In this document: positions 16,643 to 24,795 of the stretch, in pieces
Layout of the letters: every line of letters starts with the position of its first letter
Position numbering within the stretch: the first letter of the stretch is position 1
DNA from: Candidatus Poribacteria bacterium
GTDB taxonomy: Bacteria > Poribacteria > WGA-4E > WGA-3G
DNA: 64,000 nucleotides
NCBI GenBank assembly: GCA_012270865.1
Contig: JAAXHL010000037.1
Location: forward strand, 59,250-123,249
Direction of reading: 5' to 3'
The notes under the pieces: model-generated
Seen by the model: only the letters and a program-made list of their open reading frames with translations
Databases searched by the model: none
Told to the model about the DNA's origin: nothing
Position numbers and translations under genes: made by a program

Positions 16643-17776
16643 ATGAAGATTACCAAAGTCAAATCTTTTGCTTCAGCAGATGGCTATTTTTTTGTGAAGG
16701 TCGAAACCGATGCCGGTATCTACGGTGTCGGTGAAGGTGGACTCCGCCGTCGTGCACTCGCCTTAGCCGAAGTCGTCCGTTCGTTTGAGCCGTTTCTCAT
16801 CGGTGCAGATCCGTTCCGAATCGAACATTTGTGGCAGGTGATGTTCCGCGGCGGCTTTTTCCCCGGAGGAGTTGTCCAATCCGCGGCGGTGAGTGCCGTA
16901 GATATCGCACTCTGGGACATCAAAGGAAAAGCCCTGAACGTCCCTGTTTATGAACTTTTGGGTGGACGCACAAGAGACAAAGTCGTCTGCTACCCGCATA
17001 ACGGCGGTGGCTCCATTGATGCAATCGTTGAGAGTTGTCGACAAACCTACGAAGCCGGTTGGAAGTTCGTTCGATGGAGCGTGGTTGACAACTCTGACAC
17101 AGGGACGTTTGAACCCAGACGCGCGATCCGAAACTGTATTAAGCAGGTGGAAGCCGTTCGTCAGGCATTCGGCGATGATCTCGAAATACTGATTGACGTG
17201 CATACCCGCCTTGATCCAGCGGATAGTCTCGATTTCTGTAACAAAGTCGCACAGTACAACCCATTTTTCATTGAGGACCCACTTCGGGCAGAAAACCCCG
17301 CCAGTCTCAGACGGCTTCGGCAGCAGACTTCCGTACCAATCGCCGTTGGTGAACAATTCGATAGCAAGTGGACGTTCCGAGAAGTCATCGAAGAAGATCT
17401 CATGGATTACTGCCGTGTTGATCTCTGCATCGCCGGCGGATTAACGGAGGCACGTAAAATCGCAGGATGGTGCGAAACGCATTACATCTACATAGCACCG
17501 CACAATCCGTTAGGACCTGTATCCGCTGCGGCGTGCCTGCATCTCTCTTTGTCATCAGCACTCCTTGGTGTGCAGGAACTTCCGCGTGCGCCGATGTCTT
17601 CGCTGACCGACGTGTTTCCTGTGCAGATGCCGTTTGAATCGGGTTATCTCTTGCCACCTGAAGGTCCCGGACTCGGTGTCGAATTCAACGAAGACGCGCT
17701 CCCTGACATCTCAACGCAAGAATACGGACCGCCCCGCGGCTATCAACGCGACGACGGCTCCTATACGAATTGGTAA
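16643..17776 (+). CDS. mandelate racemase / muconate lactonizing enzyme family dehydratase
   Basis: Enolase-superfamily enzyme, 377 aa, abstracting a proton alpha to a carboxylate on a divalent metal. Metal ligands are in ILIDVHTRLD (Asp), FFIEDPL (Glu) and AVGEQFDS (Glu). IAPHNPLGPV holds the His seen in the mannonate/galactonate dehydratase subgroup, suggesting a sugar-acid dehydratase. SAVDIALWDIKGKALNVPV is the capping-domain signature. It starts after the ...ATTAAAAAT word typical of gene starts here and is followed by argD after 104 nt. A paralogue lies at 36877. Confidence 0.9.
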   Translation: MKITKVKSFASADGYFFVKVETDAGIYGVGEGGLRRRALALAEVVRSFEPFLIGADPFRIEHLWQVMFRGGFFPGGVVQSAAVSAVDIALWDIKGKALNVPVYELLGGRTRDKVVCYPHNGGGSIDAIVESCRQTYEAGWKFVRWSVVDNSDTGTFEPRRAIRNCIKQVEAVRQAFGDDLEILIDVHTRLDPADSLDFCNKVAQYNPFFIEDPLRAENPASLRRLRQQTSVPIAVGEQFDSKWTFREVIEEDLMDYCRVDLCIAGGLTEARKIAGWCETHYIYIAPHNPLGPVSAAACLHLSLSSALLGVQELPRAPMSSLTDVFPVQMPFESGYLLPPEGPGLGVEFNEDALPDISTQEYGPPRGYQRDDGSYTNW

Positions 17777-17880
17777 TTTAGAAGAGGCGGAAACGCACAA
17801 CTCCACAGAAGAATCACATATTAACCAGAAACCTGCTCGTAATCAAATGGAGAGCAGAACAGGAGGCAATAGATAGAAAA

Positions 17881-19074
17881 ATGACAACCGCTGAAATTAA
17901 AGCGATAGCGACAGAATATATTATCAATACTTACGGTGACAGAAGCCTTGCATTTGTGAAAGGCGAGGGACCCTATCTCTGGGATGCCGATGGTAAAAAA
18001 TACCTCGACTTTCTTGGCGGACTCGCTGTCAACGGTTTAGGGCATTGCCACCCGAAGGTCGTCGAAGCGATCCGTGAACAGGCAGGCAAACTGCTCCACA
18101 CATCTAATCTTTACTATATCCAACCGCAGGCGGAACTCGCGAAACTGCTCATCGATAACTCCGACATGGATCAATGTTTCTTCTGCAATAGCGGTGCTGA
18201 AGCGAACGAGGCAGCGATCAAACTCGCGCGGAAATACACCAAAGACAGCGGTAGAACGGATGCTTACGAAATCATCACTATGGATAATTCATTCCACGGA
18301 CGGACGATGGCAACCATCACTGCTACCGCACAGACGAAATATCACGTCGGATTTGAACCGATGCTCGAAGGTTTCAAATACGTACCGTTCGACGACTTGG
18401 AAGCGACCGAAGCCGCTATCAGCGAAAAGACTTGTGCGATTTTAGTTGAACCGATCCAGTCCGAAGGTGGTGTCAATATGCCAAGCGAGGGATACCTCCG
18501 AGGCTTACGTGAACTTTGTGATAAACATAACCTATTGCTCATGTTTGACGAAGTACAGACAGCGATGGGGAGACTCGGAACATTCTTCGGATACCAGAGT
18601 TACGGCGTTGTGCCGGATGTGATTACGATGGCAAAGGCACTCGGTAGCGGCGTTCCGATCGGTGCGATGTTAGCAAAAAGACACATAGCAGAGAGTTTTG
18701 TACCCGGCACGCACGCTGCGACATTCGGTGGAAACCCGTTAGTCACTGCGGCGGCATCCGCAACGGTCAAAACCATCCTTGAAGAGAACCTCGCCGTGAA
18801 CGCCGTTAAAATGGGGAACTACCTTGCAGGCGGGTTGATGGAACTCAAAGACAAGTATCCCATCAAAGAGGTCCGAGGAAAAGGACTACTCCGCGGTTTA
18901 GTTACGGAAGTCGATGCGAAACCGATCGCTGCGAAATGTATCGAGAACGGACTCGTCACGATATGTACGAATGATTATGTCCTCCGATTCTTACCGCCGC
19001 TGAATATCAATGCCGGACACGTTGAAGAAGCCGTCAATATCGTCGAAAAATCGATGTCGGAAGTCCTTTCTTAA
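17881..19074 (+). CDS. argD: acetylornithine aminotransferase (class III PLP aminotransferase)
   Basis: PLP-dependent transamination of N-acetylornithine with 2-oxoglutarate, arginine synthesis. CNSGAEANEAAIKLARKY, NSFHGRTMATITATAQ, LMFDEVQTAMGRLG and MAKALGSGVPIGAM (PLP Lys) are all class III motifs, and the 397-aa length and short N-terminus fit ArgD. N-acetyl-lysine or succinylornithine activity is possible in the same branch. GGAGG lies 14 nt before the ATG. No other arg gene is adjacent. Confidence 0.88.
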   Translation: MTTAEIKAIATEYIINTYGDRSLAFVKGEGPYLWDADGKKYLDFLGGLAVNGLGHCHPKVVEAIREQAGKLLHTSNLYYIQPQAELAKLLIDNSDMDQCFFCNSGAEANEAAIKLARKYTKDSGRTDAYEIITMDNSFHGRTMATITATAQTKYHVGFEPMLEGFKYVPFDDLEATEAAISEKTCAILVEPIQSEGGVNMPSEGYLRGLRELCDKHNLLLMFDEVQTAMGRLGTFFGYQSYGVVPDVITMAKALGSGVPIGAMLAKRHIAESFVPGTHAATFGGNPLVTAAASATVKTILEENLAVNAVKMGNYLAGGLMELKDKYPIKEVRGKGLLRGLVTEVDAKPIAAKCIENGLVTICTNDYVLRFLPPLNINAGHVEEAVNIVEKSMSEVLS

Positions 19075-19119
19075 CGTGAGTTTGATAAATACTTAGGATG
19101 GACGCGTTTCCACTCAAAG

Positions 19120-19150
19120 TCCCCCTGATAAGGGGGATTTAGGGGGTTAA
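19120..19150. repeat. GATA-loop G/C hairpin repeat after argD
   Basis: TCCCCCT-GATA-AGGGGGA (19120-19137) followed by tttagggggtt. The same element is at 24616-24644. It lies downstream of argD and may act in termination, but the word is a dispersed repeat. Confidence 0.6.
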
Positions 19151-19295
19151 ATCACTAAAATCGCACCTTATTTGCGCCTGTCCTGACTTCTAATACTTTT
19201 TTCAAGTTCACGTTTTCTTGAGTTTGAAGTCTCTGGTCTTTCAAGAAAGCGTGCGAATCGCTTGAAAAAAGGCTGCAATTGTGATAAAGGCACCC

Positions 19296-20183
19296 ATGAG
19301 AAGAATACACTCCCGTCGATCAAAACGTGAAACCGGAATCGCAATCCGCACTTACAAAGGATTCTGCTTTGCCTTCCTGTTTGCAATCGTCGCCGGATGT
19401 AGTCCGATAACCTCCACGATTCAATTGACACCTGCAGCCCGTGCGGAATTAGATGCTATCCTTACCACATTGCGAGTGAGATATGACCTCACCGGCTCTC
19501 TAAAAATTCCCCAGATGACGGTAACAATTGAGGAAGGTGAACAACGCGAAGAACTTCGGGAGTCGTTGTGGTATAAGAGATCGGAAAAGGGTGGAGAATT
19601 GCTTCACATTCAAGCGGTGGGGGGGTTCAATGAACCTCGCGGTATTGCAATCGCGAACCAAGATAAGAACCAATTTATTCTTTCCTTACTCAACGAACGC
19701 AGAACGTATAGCGGCCCCCTATCTGATGGCGTGTTGCGAGAAATTTTCGGTATAGACCTGCGCGTGTCGGATGTGTTGAGTGCCATCTTCGCCAACCCGT
19801 TCCTTGATGGACGGACGAATAATTTTACGTCTGTTGAAAGTTCCGGTGCAAAATTTACCATTAAGCGTCCAGGAGTCAAAGAAGGACATGTAGAGACGAT
19901 CACGCTCTTTGTCCGTGAAGGTGAACCACAAGTTACGGAATGGCACATCCACGATGAAAACGGAGTACTTCAACAGCGTGCCGCCTTCTCCGACTATCGC
20001 GAAGTAAGCGGCATTTTACGTCCACATAAGGTTGAAATCGAACGCCCACTTGAAGATACACGGGTCGCTGTGAACATCGCTAAAGTCGAGCTGAATGTTG
20101 AGATTAGCGATAGCAAATTTGACGCAGCACGATTTCTATCAGAGGACTTTGAAGTCATTCCGTTGTCCGAATTAGCGGAGTAG
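19296..20183 (+). CDS. LolB/DUF4292-like lipoprotein
   Basis: A 295-residue predicted lipoprotein. A basic n-region and hydrophobic stretch (FCFAFLFAIVAGC) end in a lipobox, with Cys at about residue 36. The rest is beta-rich (LLHIQAVGGFNEPRGIAIA, NERRTYSGPLSDGVLREIFG), resembling the LolA/LolB fold of DUF4292 proteins, so a role in outer-membrane lipoprotein handling is plausible but not shown. The ATG at 19296 is preferred over the GTG at 19281. It ends 11 nt before ispE and is co-transcribed with it. Confidence 0.7.
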   Translation: MRRIHSRRSKRETGIAIRTYKGFCFAFLFAIVAGCSPITSTIQLTPAARAELDAILTTLRVRYDLTGSLKIPQMTVTIEEGEQREELRESLWYKRSEKGGELLHIQAVGGFNEPRGIAIANQDKNQFILSLLNERRTYSGPLSDGVLREIFGIDLRVSDVLSAIFANPFLDGRTNNFTSVESSGAKFTIKRPGVKEGHVETITLFVREGEPQVTEWHIHDENGVLQQRAAFSDYREVSGILRPHKVEIERPLEDTRVAVNIAKVELNVEISDSKFDAARFLSEDFEVIPLSELAE

Positions 20184-20194
20184 CGTACAAAATT

Positions 20195-21076
20195 GTGCAG
20201 AAGATAAGGATTCGCGCCCACGCCAAAATTAATCTCTATCTGGATGTCGTCGGTAAACGTGAAGACGGCTACCACAATCTCGAAACGATTTTCCACTCCA
20301 TCGGTTTGCACGACGATGTTATCATCCGTAAACAGGACCCAAAGGAGATAACTGTCCATTGCGAACACCCAGCTGTTCCGTGCGATTCTCGTAATCTGGC
20401 ACATCAAGCGGCGCAGTTTCTCAACGATGCAGTAGGCGGTATCGGCGGTATTTCAATCGAAATCCAGAAACGGATACCTGTTGCTGCTGGACTGGCTGGT
20501 GGAAGTGCGAACGCTGCCGCCGTGCTGTACGGCGTGAACGAACTTTTCCGGCTCGGTTTCACACAAGAGACGCTGAGGCGTTTTGGGGCGCAGTTAGGAG
20601 CAGATGTCCCGTTTTGTCTGCACGGCGGCGCAGCGTTCGGAACCGGCATCGGTGACGAGTTAACGCGGCTCCCTGCGTTCTCGGATTTACCGCTCCTCCT
20701 TTTAAATCCGGGTATCAAAATTTCGACGGCAGCTGTTTTCAAAAAGCTGAATTTTTCCTTGACAAAGCGTGAAAACGCTGGTATAATTATAAGGACTCAC
20801 ATAGAGAAGCGTGATGCTCTCGGCATTGGGGAGGGTCTTTACAACCTCCTTGAAGTGCCGGTTTTTGCCGAATATCCTGAAATCGCCGCGCTAAAGACCG
20901 AGCTTTCTACGCAGGCTGGGTGTTGTGGTGCGCTAATGTCCGGGAGCGGTGCGACACTGTTCGCTCTGATGCAAGACAGTGAATCCGCACGCCGAAGTGA
21001 ATCACACTTCAAAAACAGGGTCAATTTTTGCACGACGACGGTAACCAGTCCTGTCGGTGTATACATTGAAGATTAA
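20195..21076 (+). CDS. ispE: 4-diphosphocytidyl-2-C-methyl-D-erythritol kinase
   Basis: GHMP kinase of the MEP isoprenoid pathway, phosphorylating CDP-ME. AHAKINLYLDVVGKREDGYH at the N-terminus and the ATP loop PVAAGLAGGSANAAA are diagnostic; MSGSGATLFAL near the C-terminus is the third GHMP motif. Starts with GTG (293 aa), 11 nt after the lipoprotein gene. Its stop codon (21074-21076) is directly followed by the first base of tRNA-Gln. Confidence 0.95.
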   Translation: MQKIRIRAHAKINLYLDVVGKREDGYHNLETIFHSIGLHDDVIIRKQDPKEITVHCEHPAVPCDSRNLAHQAAQFLNDAVGGIGGISIEIQKRIPVAAGLAGGSANAAAVLYGVNELFRLGFTQETLRRFGAQLGADVPFCLHGGAAFGTGIGDELTRLPAFSDLPLLLLNPGIKISTAAVFKKLNFSLTKRENAGIIIRTHIEKRDALGIGEGLYNLLEVPVFAEYPEIAALKTELSTQAGCCGALMSGSGATLFALMQDSESARRSESHFKNRVNFCTTTVTSPVGVYIED

Positions 21077-21148
21077 AGGGCGGTGGCCAAGCGGTAAGGC
21101 ACAGGTCTTTGGAACCTGCATGCGTAGGTTCGAATCCTACCCGCCCTG
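21077..21148 (+). tRNA. trnQ: tRNA-Gln (anticodon TTG)
   Basis: A 72-nt cloverleaf: acceptor AGGGCGG/CCGCCCT, D-arm GCC-AAGCGGTAA-GGC, anticodon stem CAGGT/ACCTG with loop CTTTGGA (anticodon TTG), T-arm GTAGG-TTCGAAT-CCTAC, discriminator G. The 3' CCA is not encoded (the next bases are TCC). It begins at the base after the ispE stop, so it must be excised from the ispE transcript or have its own promoter within ispE. Confidence 0.97.
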
Positions 21149-21164
21149 TCCCCTTTTTGATGCG

Positions 21165-21285
21165 GTTACTGAAAACGCAGCTTGAAACGAAGTGGAAAGC
21201 GGATTGTACAAGTGGAACGCTAAAGCATAAACCGACCTGACTATTCCGCAAGGTAAGTTTAAAAACAAGGAAAGTTAAAAATAAA
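21165..21285 (+). repeat. start-codon-associated dispersed repeat, copy before rplY
   Basis: GAAAACGCAGCTTGAAACGA, agtggaaaGCGGATTGTAC, a diverged centre, then attccgcaaggtaag and a second aaggaaagttaaaaataaa directly before the rplY ATG. The doubled AAGG tail is unusual for the family. Confidence 0.65.
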
Positions 21286-21981
21286 ATGCAACAAGCAACA
21301 TTAGAGGTTCAGCAACGCGAAGCTTTCGGAAAGCAGCATGCCCGCGCACTTCGACGCGACGGGATTGTTCCAGCTATACTCTATGGACGTGCACAAGGGA
21401 CCTTGACAATCCAACTCAATGCTCGAACCTTCAGACAATTCCTAAGAACGCACGGTGAAAACGTTATCATTAAGATGGAAGTCGGCGACGGAAACACGGA
21501 AACCGTTATTATCAAAGAAATTCAACGCCATCCTGTGGAAAAGCAGACGTTGATGCACGCCGATTTTATTAGAATCTCTCTTGATGAACCGGTGACATCA
21601 AGTGTGCCGATCGTTTTGGAAGGCAATCCACTAGGTGTCCAGGAAGGTGGTATCCTCGAAATGCCGCTCCGGCAAGTGACACTTCACTGCCTGCCTTTGC
21701 AATTGCCATCTAATATCTCGGTTGACGTGAGCGGATTGGATATCGGTGATGCTGTCTACGTCAGCGATTTAAACATTGATGATGACATTGAAATCTTAGA
21801 CGAACTGGAACGGGTTATTGCGATGGTCAGCCAGCCACGTATGCAACTTGAAGAACCAGAAGAGGATGAAGAAGGTGAAGGTGAAGGCGAAGAAGCCGCT
21901 GAAGGTGAAGAAGCCGCTGAACAACCTGTGGAACCAGAAATCATCTCCCGTAGACGCAGTGACGACGACGACGACGAATAA
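21286..21981 (+). CDS. rplY: 50S ribosomal protein L25 (Ctc/TL5 type)
   Basis: 5S rRNA-binding ribosomal protein of the long Ctc form, 231 aa. The N-terminal EVQQREAFGKQHARALRRDG and VPAILYGR motifs bind 5S rRNA. The second beta domain (VPIVLEGNPLGVQEGGILEM) is typical of TL5. It ends with a highly acidic low-complexity tail (EDEEGEGEGEEAAEGEE) and five consecutive Asp residues. The next gene overlaps the end of this one. Confidence 0.95.
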   Translation: MQQATLEVQQREAFGKQHARALRRDGIVPAILYGRAQGTLTIQLNARTFRQFLRTHGENVIIKMEVGDGNTETVIIKEIQRHPVEKQTLMHADFIRISLDEPVTSSVPIVLEGNPLGVQEGGILEMPLRQVTLHCLPLQLPSNISVDVSGLDIGDAVYVSDLNIDDDIEILDELERVIAMVSQPRMQLEEPEEDEEGEGEGEEAAEGEEAAEQPVEPEIISRRRSDDDDDE

Positions 21982-23167
21982 CACGGTCTATACCGAGAAA
22001 GCACAAGGAAGGTGCGTCAACAGGGACAATCGCCCTGTTAAAATCGGCGCGCTTTTCTTATGTGTACTCGTCTTCGCTACCGCGTTACTTAGTATGGCAC
22101 AGGCACCTACCGTTCGCTTTATTGATGCCAACGGAAAAACCGTTGCTGAGGTGCAAGTACAGTATCGGAACGAACGGGTTTACCTGCCTGTTGACGCTGT
22201 GAAACAGGTCATCGATCCCGCAACGACGCATCAGTACAACCACCCGCGCCAACGACTCACCCTGAAAACAAAAGATAAGCAAATCCGTCTACAAATGGGG
22301 AGACCGACAGTTAGTATTGATCCCGGCGGGCAGACGGTTACGCTCTCTACACCGCCTATAATCATCGCACAGCAGCCGATGTTGCCTATCGATTTTTTTC
22401 TCCAACTCCTGCCGATCCTCAACGATGTTGAAGTTATTTATAATTCCAGTTTAAATCGGTTACAGATAAGACCGAAAGACATCTTGACTCCCGTAGAGAC
22501 AAACGGGACTCAGGGGCTGATAATCATTGTTGACCCCGGGCACGGTGGACCGGATGATCGGGGATGCGCAGGTAGCACGGGGATCCTTGAGAAAGATATC
22601 GTTCTCGCCCTCGCCAAGCAACTTCAATGGACGAGCGAGCAGCGCGGCATACAGCTCCGTCTTACGCGTGAGACAGATACCAAGAAAACACACTTTGAAC
22701 GCGTTCAGGTCGCTAAACAGAACCGCGGACAACTTTTCCTTAGCCTACACTGCAACGCCTCTTTTTCTCCATACCAAAAAGGTATCAGGATCTACGTCAA
22801 TAATCCGAAGGGTCAACTCCGATTCCCGAATACTGCCAAACCGGCACTCGCCGGGCAACGGTTAAAAATTCTGGCACAAGCCGACTATTTAAAACAGAGC
22901 AAAGACTTCGCTTACGCGCTTCAAACAGAACTGAATTTTCTGACGGAAACACCGATCCAGATTGTAGACCTACCGCTCATTGCGTTATCTGATGCCTATA
23001 TGCCAGCCGTAGTTTTGGAACTCGGCTATCTTTCTAATGTTGAGGATTTAGAGAAACTCTCTAATTCTGAATACATGGCAAGCGTTGCACAGGCGATCAC
23101 CCGCGCACTCCAGCGATATATCTCTTCTATTAACCAAAACACCTCGCCTACAGTATCGGAACAATAG
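21959..23167 (+). CDS. N-acetylmuramoyl-L-alanine amidase (Amidase_3) with AMIN-like N-domain
   Basis: Periplasmic zinc amidase that cleaves the stem peptide from MurNAc. The export signal is KIGALFLCVLVFATALLSMA. A copper-amine-oxidase-N/AMIN-like segment follows (YLPVDAVKQVIDP). The catalytic domain has IIVDPGHGGPDD (His), GILEKDIVLALAKQL (Glu), LSLHCNAS (His) and VVLELGYLSN (Glu). No ATG, GTG or TTG lies between the rplY stop and the signal sequence, so I chose the in-frame GTG at 21959, overlapping rplY by 23 nt and suggesting translational coupling. Upstream candidates would translate the acidic rplY tail in another frame. Probably co-expressed with the GerMN gene. Confidence 0.88.
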   Translation: MTTTTTNNTVYTEKAQGRCVNRDNRPVKIGALFLCVLVFATALLSMAQAPTVRFIDANGKTVAEVQVQYRNERVYLPVDAVKQVIDPATTHQYNHPRQRLTLKTKDKQIRLQMGRPTVSIDPGGQTVTLSTPPIIIAQQPMLPIDFFLQLLPILNDVEVIYNSSLNRLQIRPKDILTPVETNGTQGLIIIVDPGHGGPDDRGCAGSTGILEKDIVLALAKQLQWTSEQRGIQLRLTRETDTKKTHFERVQVAKQNRGQLFLSLHCNASFSPYQKGIRIYVNNPKGQLRFPNTAKPALAGQRLKILAQADYLKQSKDFAYALQTELNFLTETPIQIVDLPLIALSDAYMPAVVLELGYLSNVEDLEKLSNSEYMASVAQAITRALQRYISSINQNTSPTVSEQ

Positions 23168-23199
23168 AGATGCCTCGGTGATTAAAAAGGATCAAAGCG

Positions 23200-23790
23200 G
23201 TGAAATATAACGACAGTGCAGGCTTTTCAAGATTCTTGGTGATATGGGGTATAACCCTCGTCGCTATTGCTATCTGCCTCGGCGGGACCCTGTATATCAT
23301 TGAAAGATCAAAGCAGACGGTGATTCCGGTTCCACCGCCGCCGCTACCGCCTGCTGCGAACCCTTCCGAGGTGCCACCGGAACCGCAAGATGTCAATCTA
23401 TTCTTACTTGATTCTACCGAGATGGTGCTTGTTCCCATCAAAACCGAACGGCGGTTGCATAGAGAACTCACCAAACGCTTGAGTCAGGTCGTCACAGCAC
23501 TCATTCAAGAGACACCGCCGGACTTCAGGAACACGATTCCACGTGGAACAGAACTCAATGAAGTCTATATTGATAGCCAGCAAACGGCTTATTTGGATTT
23601 CTCAAGTCATCTTACCGATGGACATATCGGTGGCACGACAGCCGAATTTCTGACAGTCACGGCAATCCTCAGAACCGTTTTTGACGCGTTCCCAGATGAG
23701 GTTAAACAGATTCAGATTTTAATTAACGGCAAGGAGATAGAGACGATTGCGGGACATCTCAACCTCTCGCAGCCGTTGCGCCTCCCGTGA
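23200..23790 (+). CDS. GerMN-domain membrane-anchored protein
   Basis: A 196-residue protein with one N-terminal transmembrane helix (FLVIWGITLVAIAICLGGTL), a proline-rich linker (about residues 43-65) and a GerMN domain (VNLFLLDSTEMVLVPIKTER through LDFSSHLTDGHIGGTTAE). GerMN domains occur in envelope proteins alongside cell-wall amidases; here the gene directly follows one. The start is a GTG at 23200. No sporulation genes are nearby, so a general cell-wall role is more likely. Confidence 0.85.
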   Translation: MKYNDSAGFSRFLVIWGITLVAIAICLGGTLYIIERSKQTVIPVPPPPLPPAANPSEVPPEPQDVNLFLLDSTEMVLVPIKTERRLHRELTKRLSQVVTALIQETPPDFRNTIPRGTELNEVYIDSQQTAYLDFSSHLTDGHIGGTTAEFLTVTAILRTVFDAFPDEVKQIQILINGKEIETIAGHLNLSQPLRLP

Positions 23791-23796
23791 TGAATG

Positions 23797-23912
23797 GTTA
23801 TAAGTTATAAGTTATAAGTTATAAGAAAGAGTGTTTGGAAAAAATCCCGAAGCCTCTTAACTTGTAACTTACCGCCTACCCCCTTTTATAACCTACTACT
23901 TATAACTTAAAG
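23797..23912. repeat. tandem GTTATAA array and inverted counterpart before pth
   Basis: Four perfect copies of GTTATAA (23797-23824), then a spacer, then cttgtaacttaccgcc and tactacttataacttaaag, which are complementary to the array. The interval can form a long imperfect hairpin. Confidence 0.6.
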
Positions 23913-23931
23913 CGGAGCGGACTTATAAGGC

Positions 23932-24522
23932 ATGGACAAAAAAGTGAAACTCATTGTCGGACTCGGCAACCCAGGCGCGCGCTACGACGAGACTAAACAC
24001 AATGTCGGGTTTCGAGTGATTGACACACTCTATGAGGAATTTTGTCAACAGGATTCCGGGGTTCAGCGTCCGACGCATACCTCAGTTTGTAACGCACTTG
24101 TGATAGAGACGATATGGCACGGCACGTCTATCATTCTCGCAAAACCGATGACGTACATGAACAACAGTGGTGCCGCTGTCGCTGCACTCGTTAGACGGTT
24201 CGAGGTTCCGCTTTCTGATCTCTGTGTCGTTTATGATGACGTTCACCTTGACATTGGCGTGCTTCGGGTACGTCAAAAGGGGAGTGATGGCGGTCAAAAA
24301 GGGATGAAGTCCATTATCCAACGTTTAGGCACGACGGTGTTTCCGCGCCTGCGTATCGGTATCGGAGAACCGGTTGGCGATTTGACCGATTATGTTCTCA
24401 GCGAATTTTCGGAAGATGAAGAAATTGAGATCGAACAGACCATCAGCCGAGCCGTTGATGCCATTGAGACACTCGTCAGGGACGACATCCTAACAGCAAT
24501 GAACAAATTCAACAGCCGCTGA
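23932..24522 (+). CDS. pth: peptidyl-tRNA hydrolase
   Basis: Recycles tRNA by cleaving peptidyl-tRNA. VGLGNPGARYDETKHNVGF holds Asn13 and catalytic His23, and VVYDDVHLDIG carries the conserved Asp. The usual GGHNG loop reads GGQKGMKSII, so the Asn equivalent to E. coli Asn114 appears to be Lys. The length of 196 aa is normal. It follows rplY by the amidase and GerMN genes, preserving the common rplY-pth linkage. Confidence 0.95.
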   Translation: MDKKVKLIVGLGNPGARYDETKHNVGFRVIDTLYEEFCQQDSGVQRPTHTSVCNALVIETIWHGTSIILAKPMTYMNNSGAAVAALVRRFEVPLSDLCVVYDDVHLDIGVLRVRQKGSDGGQKGMKSIIQRLGTTVFPRLRIGIGEPVGDLTDYVLSEFSEDEEIEIEQTISRAVDAIETLVRDDILTAMNKFNSR

Positions 24523-24615
24523 AATAGCAGTCAGTAAGAATGGTTATAGGTTATCAGTTATAGCAAAGCCCATAATTATTTAAACACATCAAATCGAAGT
24601 AATTCCCATCTTATT

Positions 24616-24644
24616 CCCCCCTGATAAGGGGGGTTAGGGGGGTT
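24616..24644. repeat. GATA-loop G/C hairpin repeat after pth
   Basis: CCCCCCT-GATA-AGGGGGG (24616-24633) followed by ttaggggggtt; second copy of the element at 19120. Confidence 0.6.
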
Positions 24645-24699
24645 ATCTTCGGACAAGTGTTCATTTATTTTCGGATTTTACTATAAGGTAGAATAAAAA

Positions 24700-24795
24700 A
24701 TGAAAACGCAGCATGCAACAACGGCGCATGCGGATATATGGAGAGAACGCTTGAAATCTCAAACTTACCTAACCGAATCGCAAGGTAATAGAAAA
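24700..24795 (+). repeat. start-codon-associated dispersed repeat inside the apparent 5' end of the nucleotidase gene
   Basis: AAAACGCAGCATGCAACAAC, ggcgcatgcGGATATATGG, then ttacctaaccgaatcgcaagg. It has the same order of blocks as 9607-9692 but here lies within the open frame of the next gene and would encode its first 33 residues. Confidence 0.65.

Noticed and set aside
22019-22039. AACAGGG/CCCTGTT hairpin as an rplY terminator
   Set aside because: No U tract follows, and the amidase reading frame continues through it.
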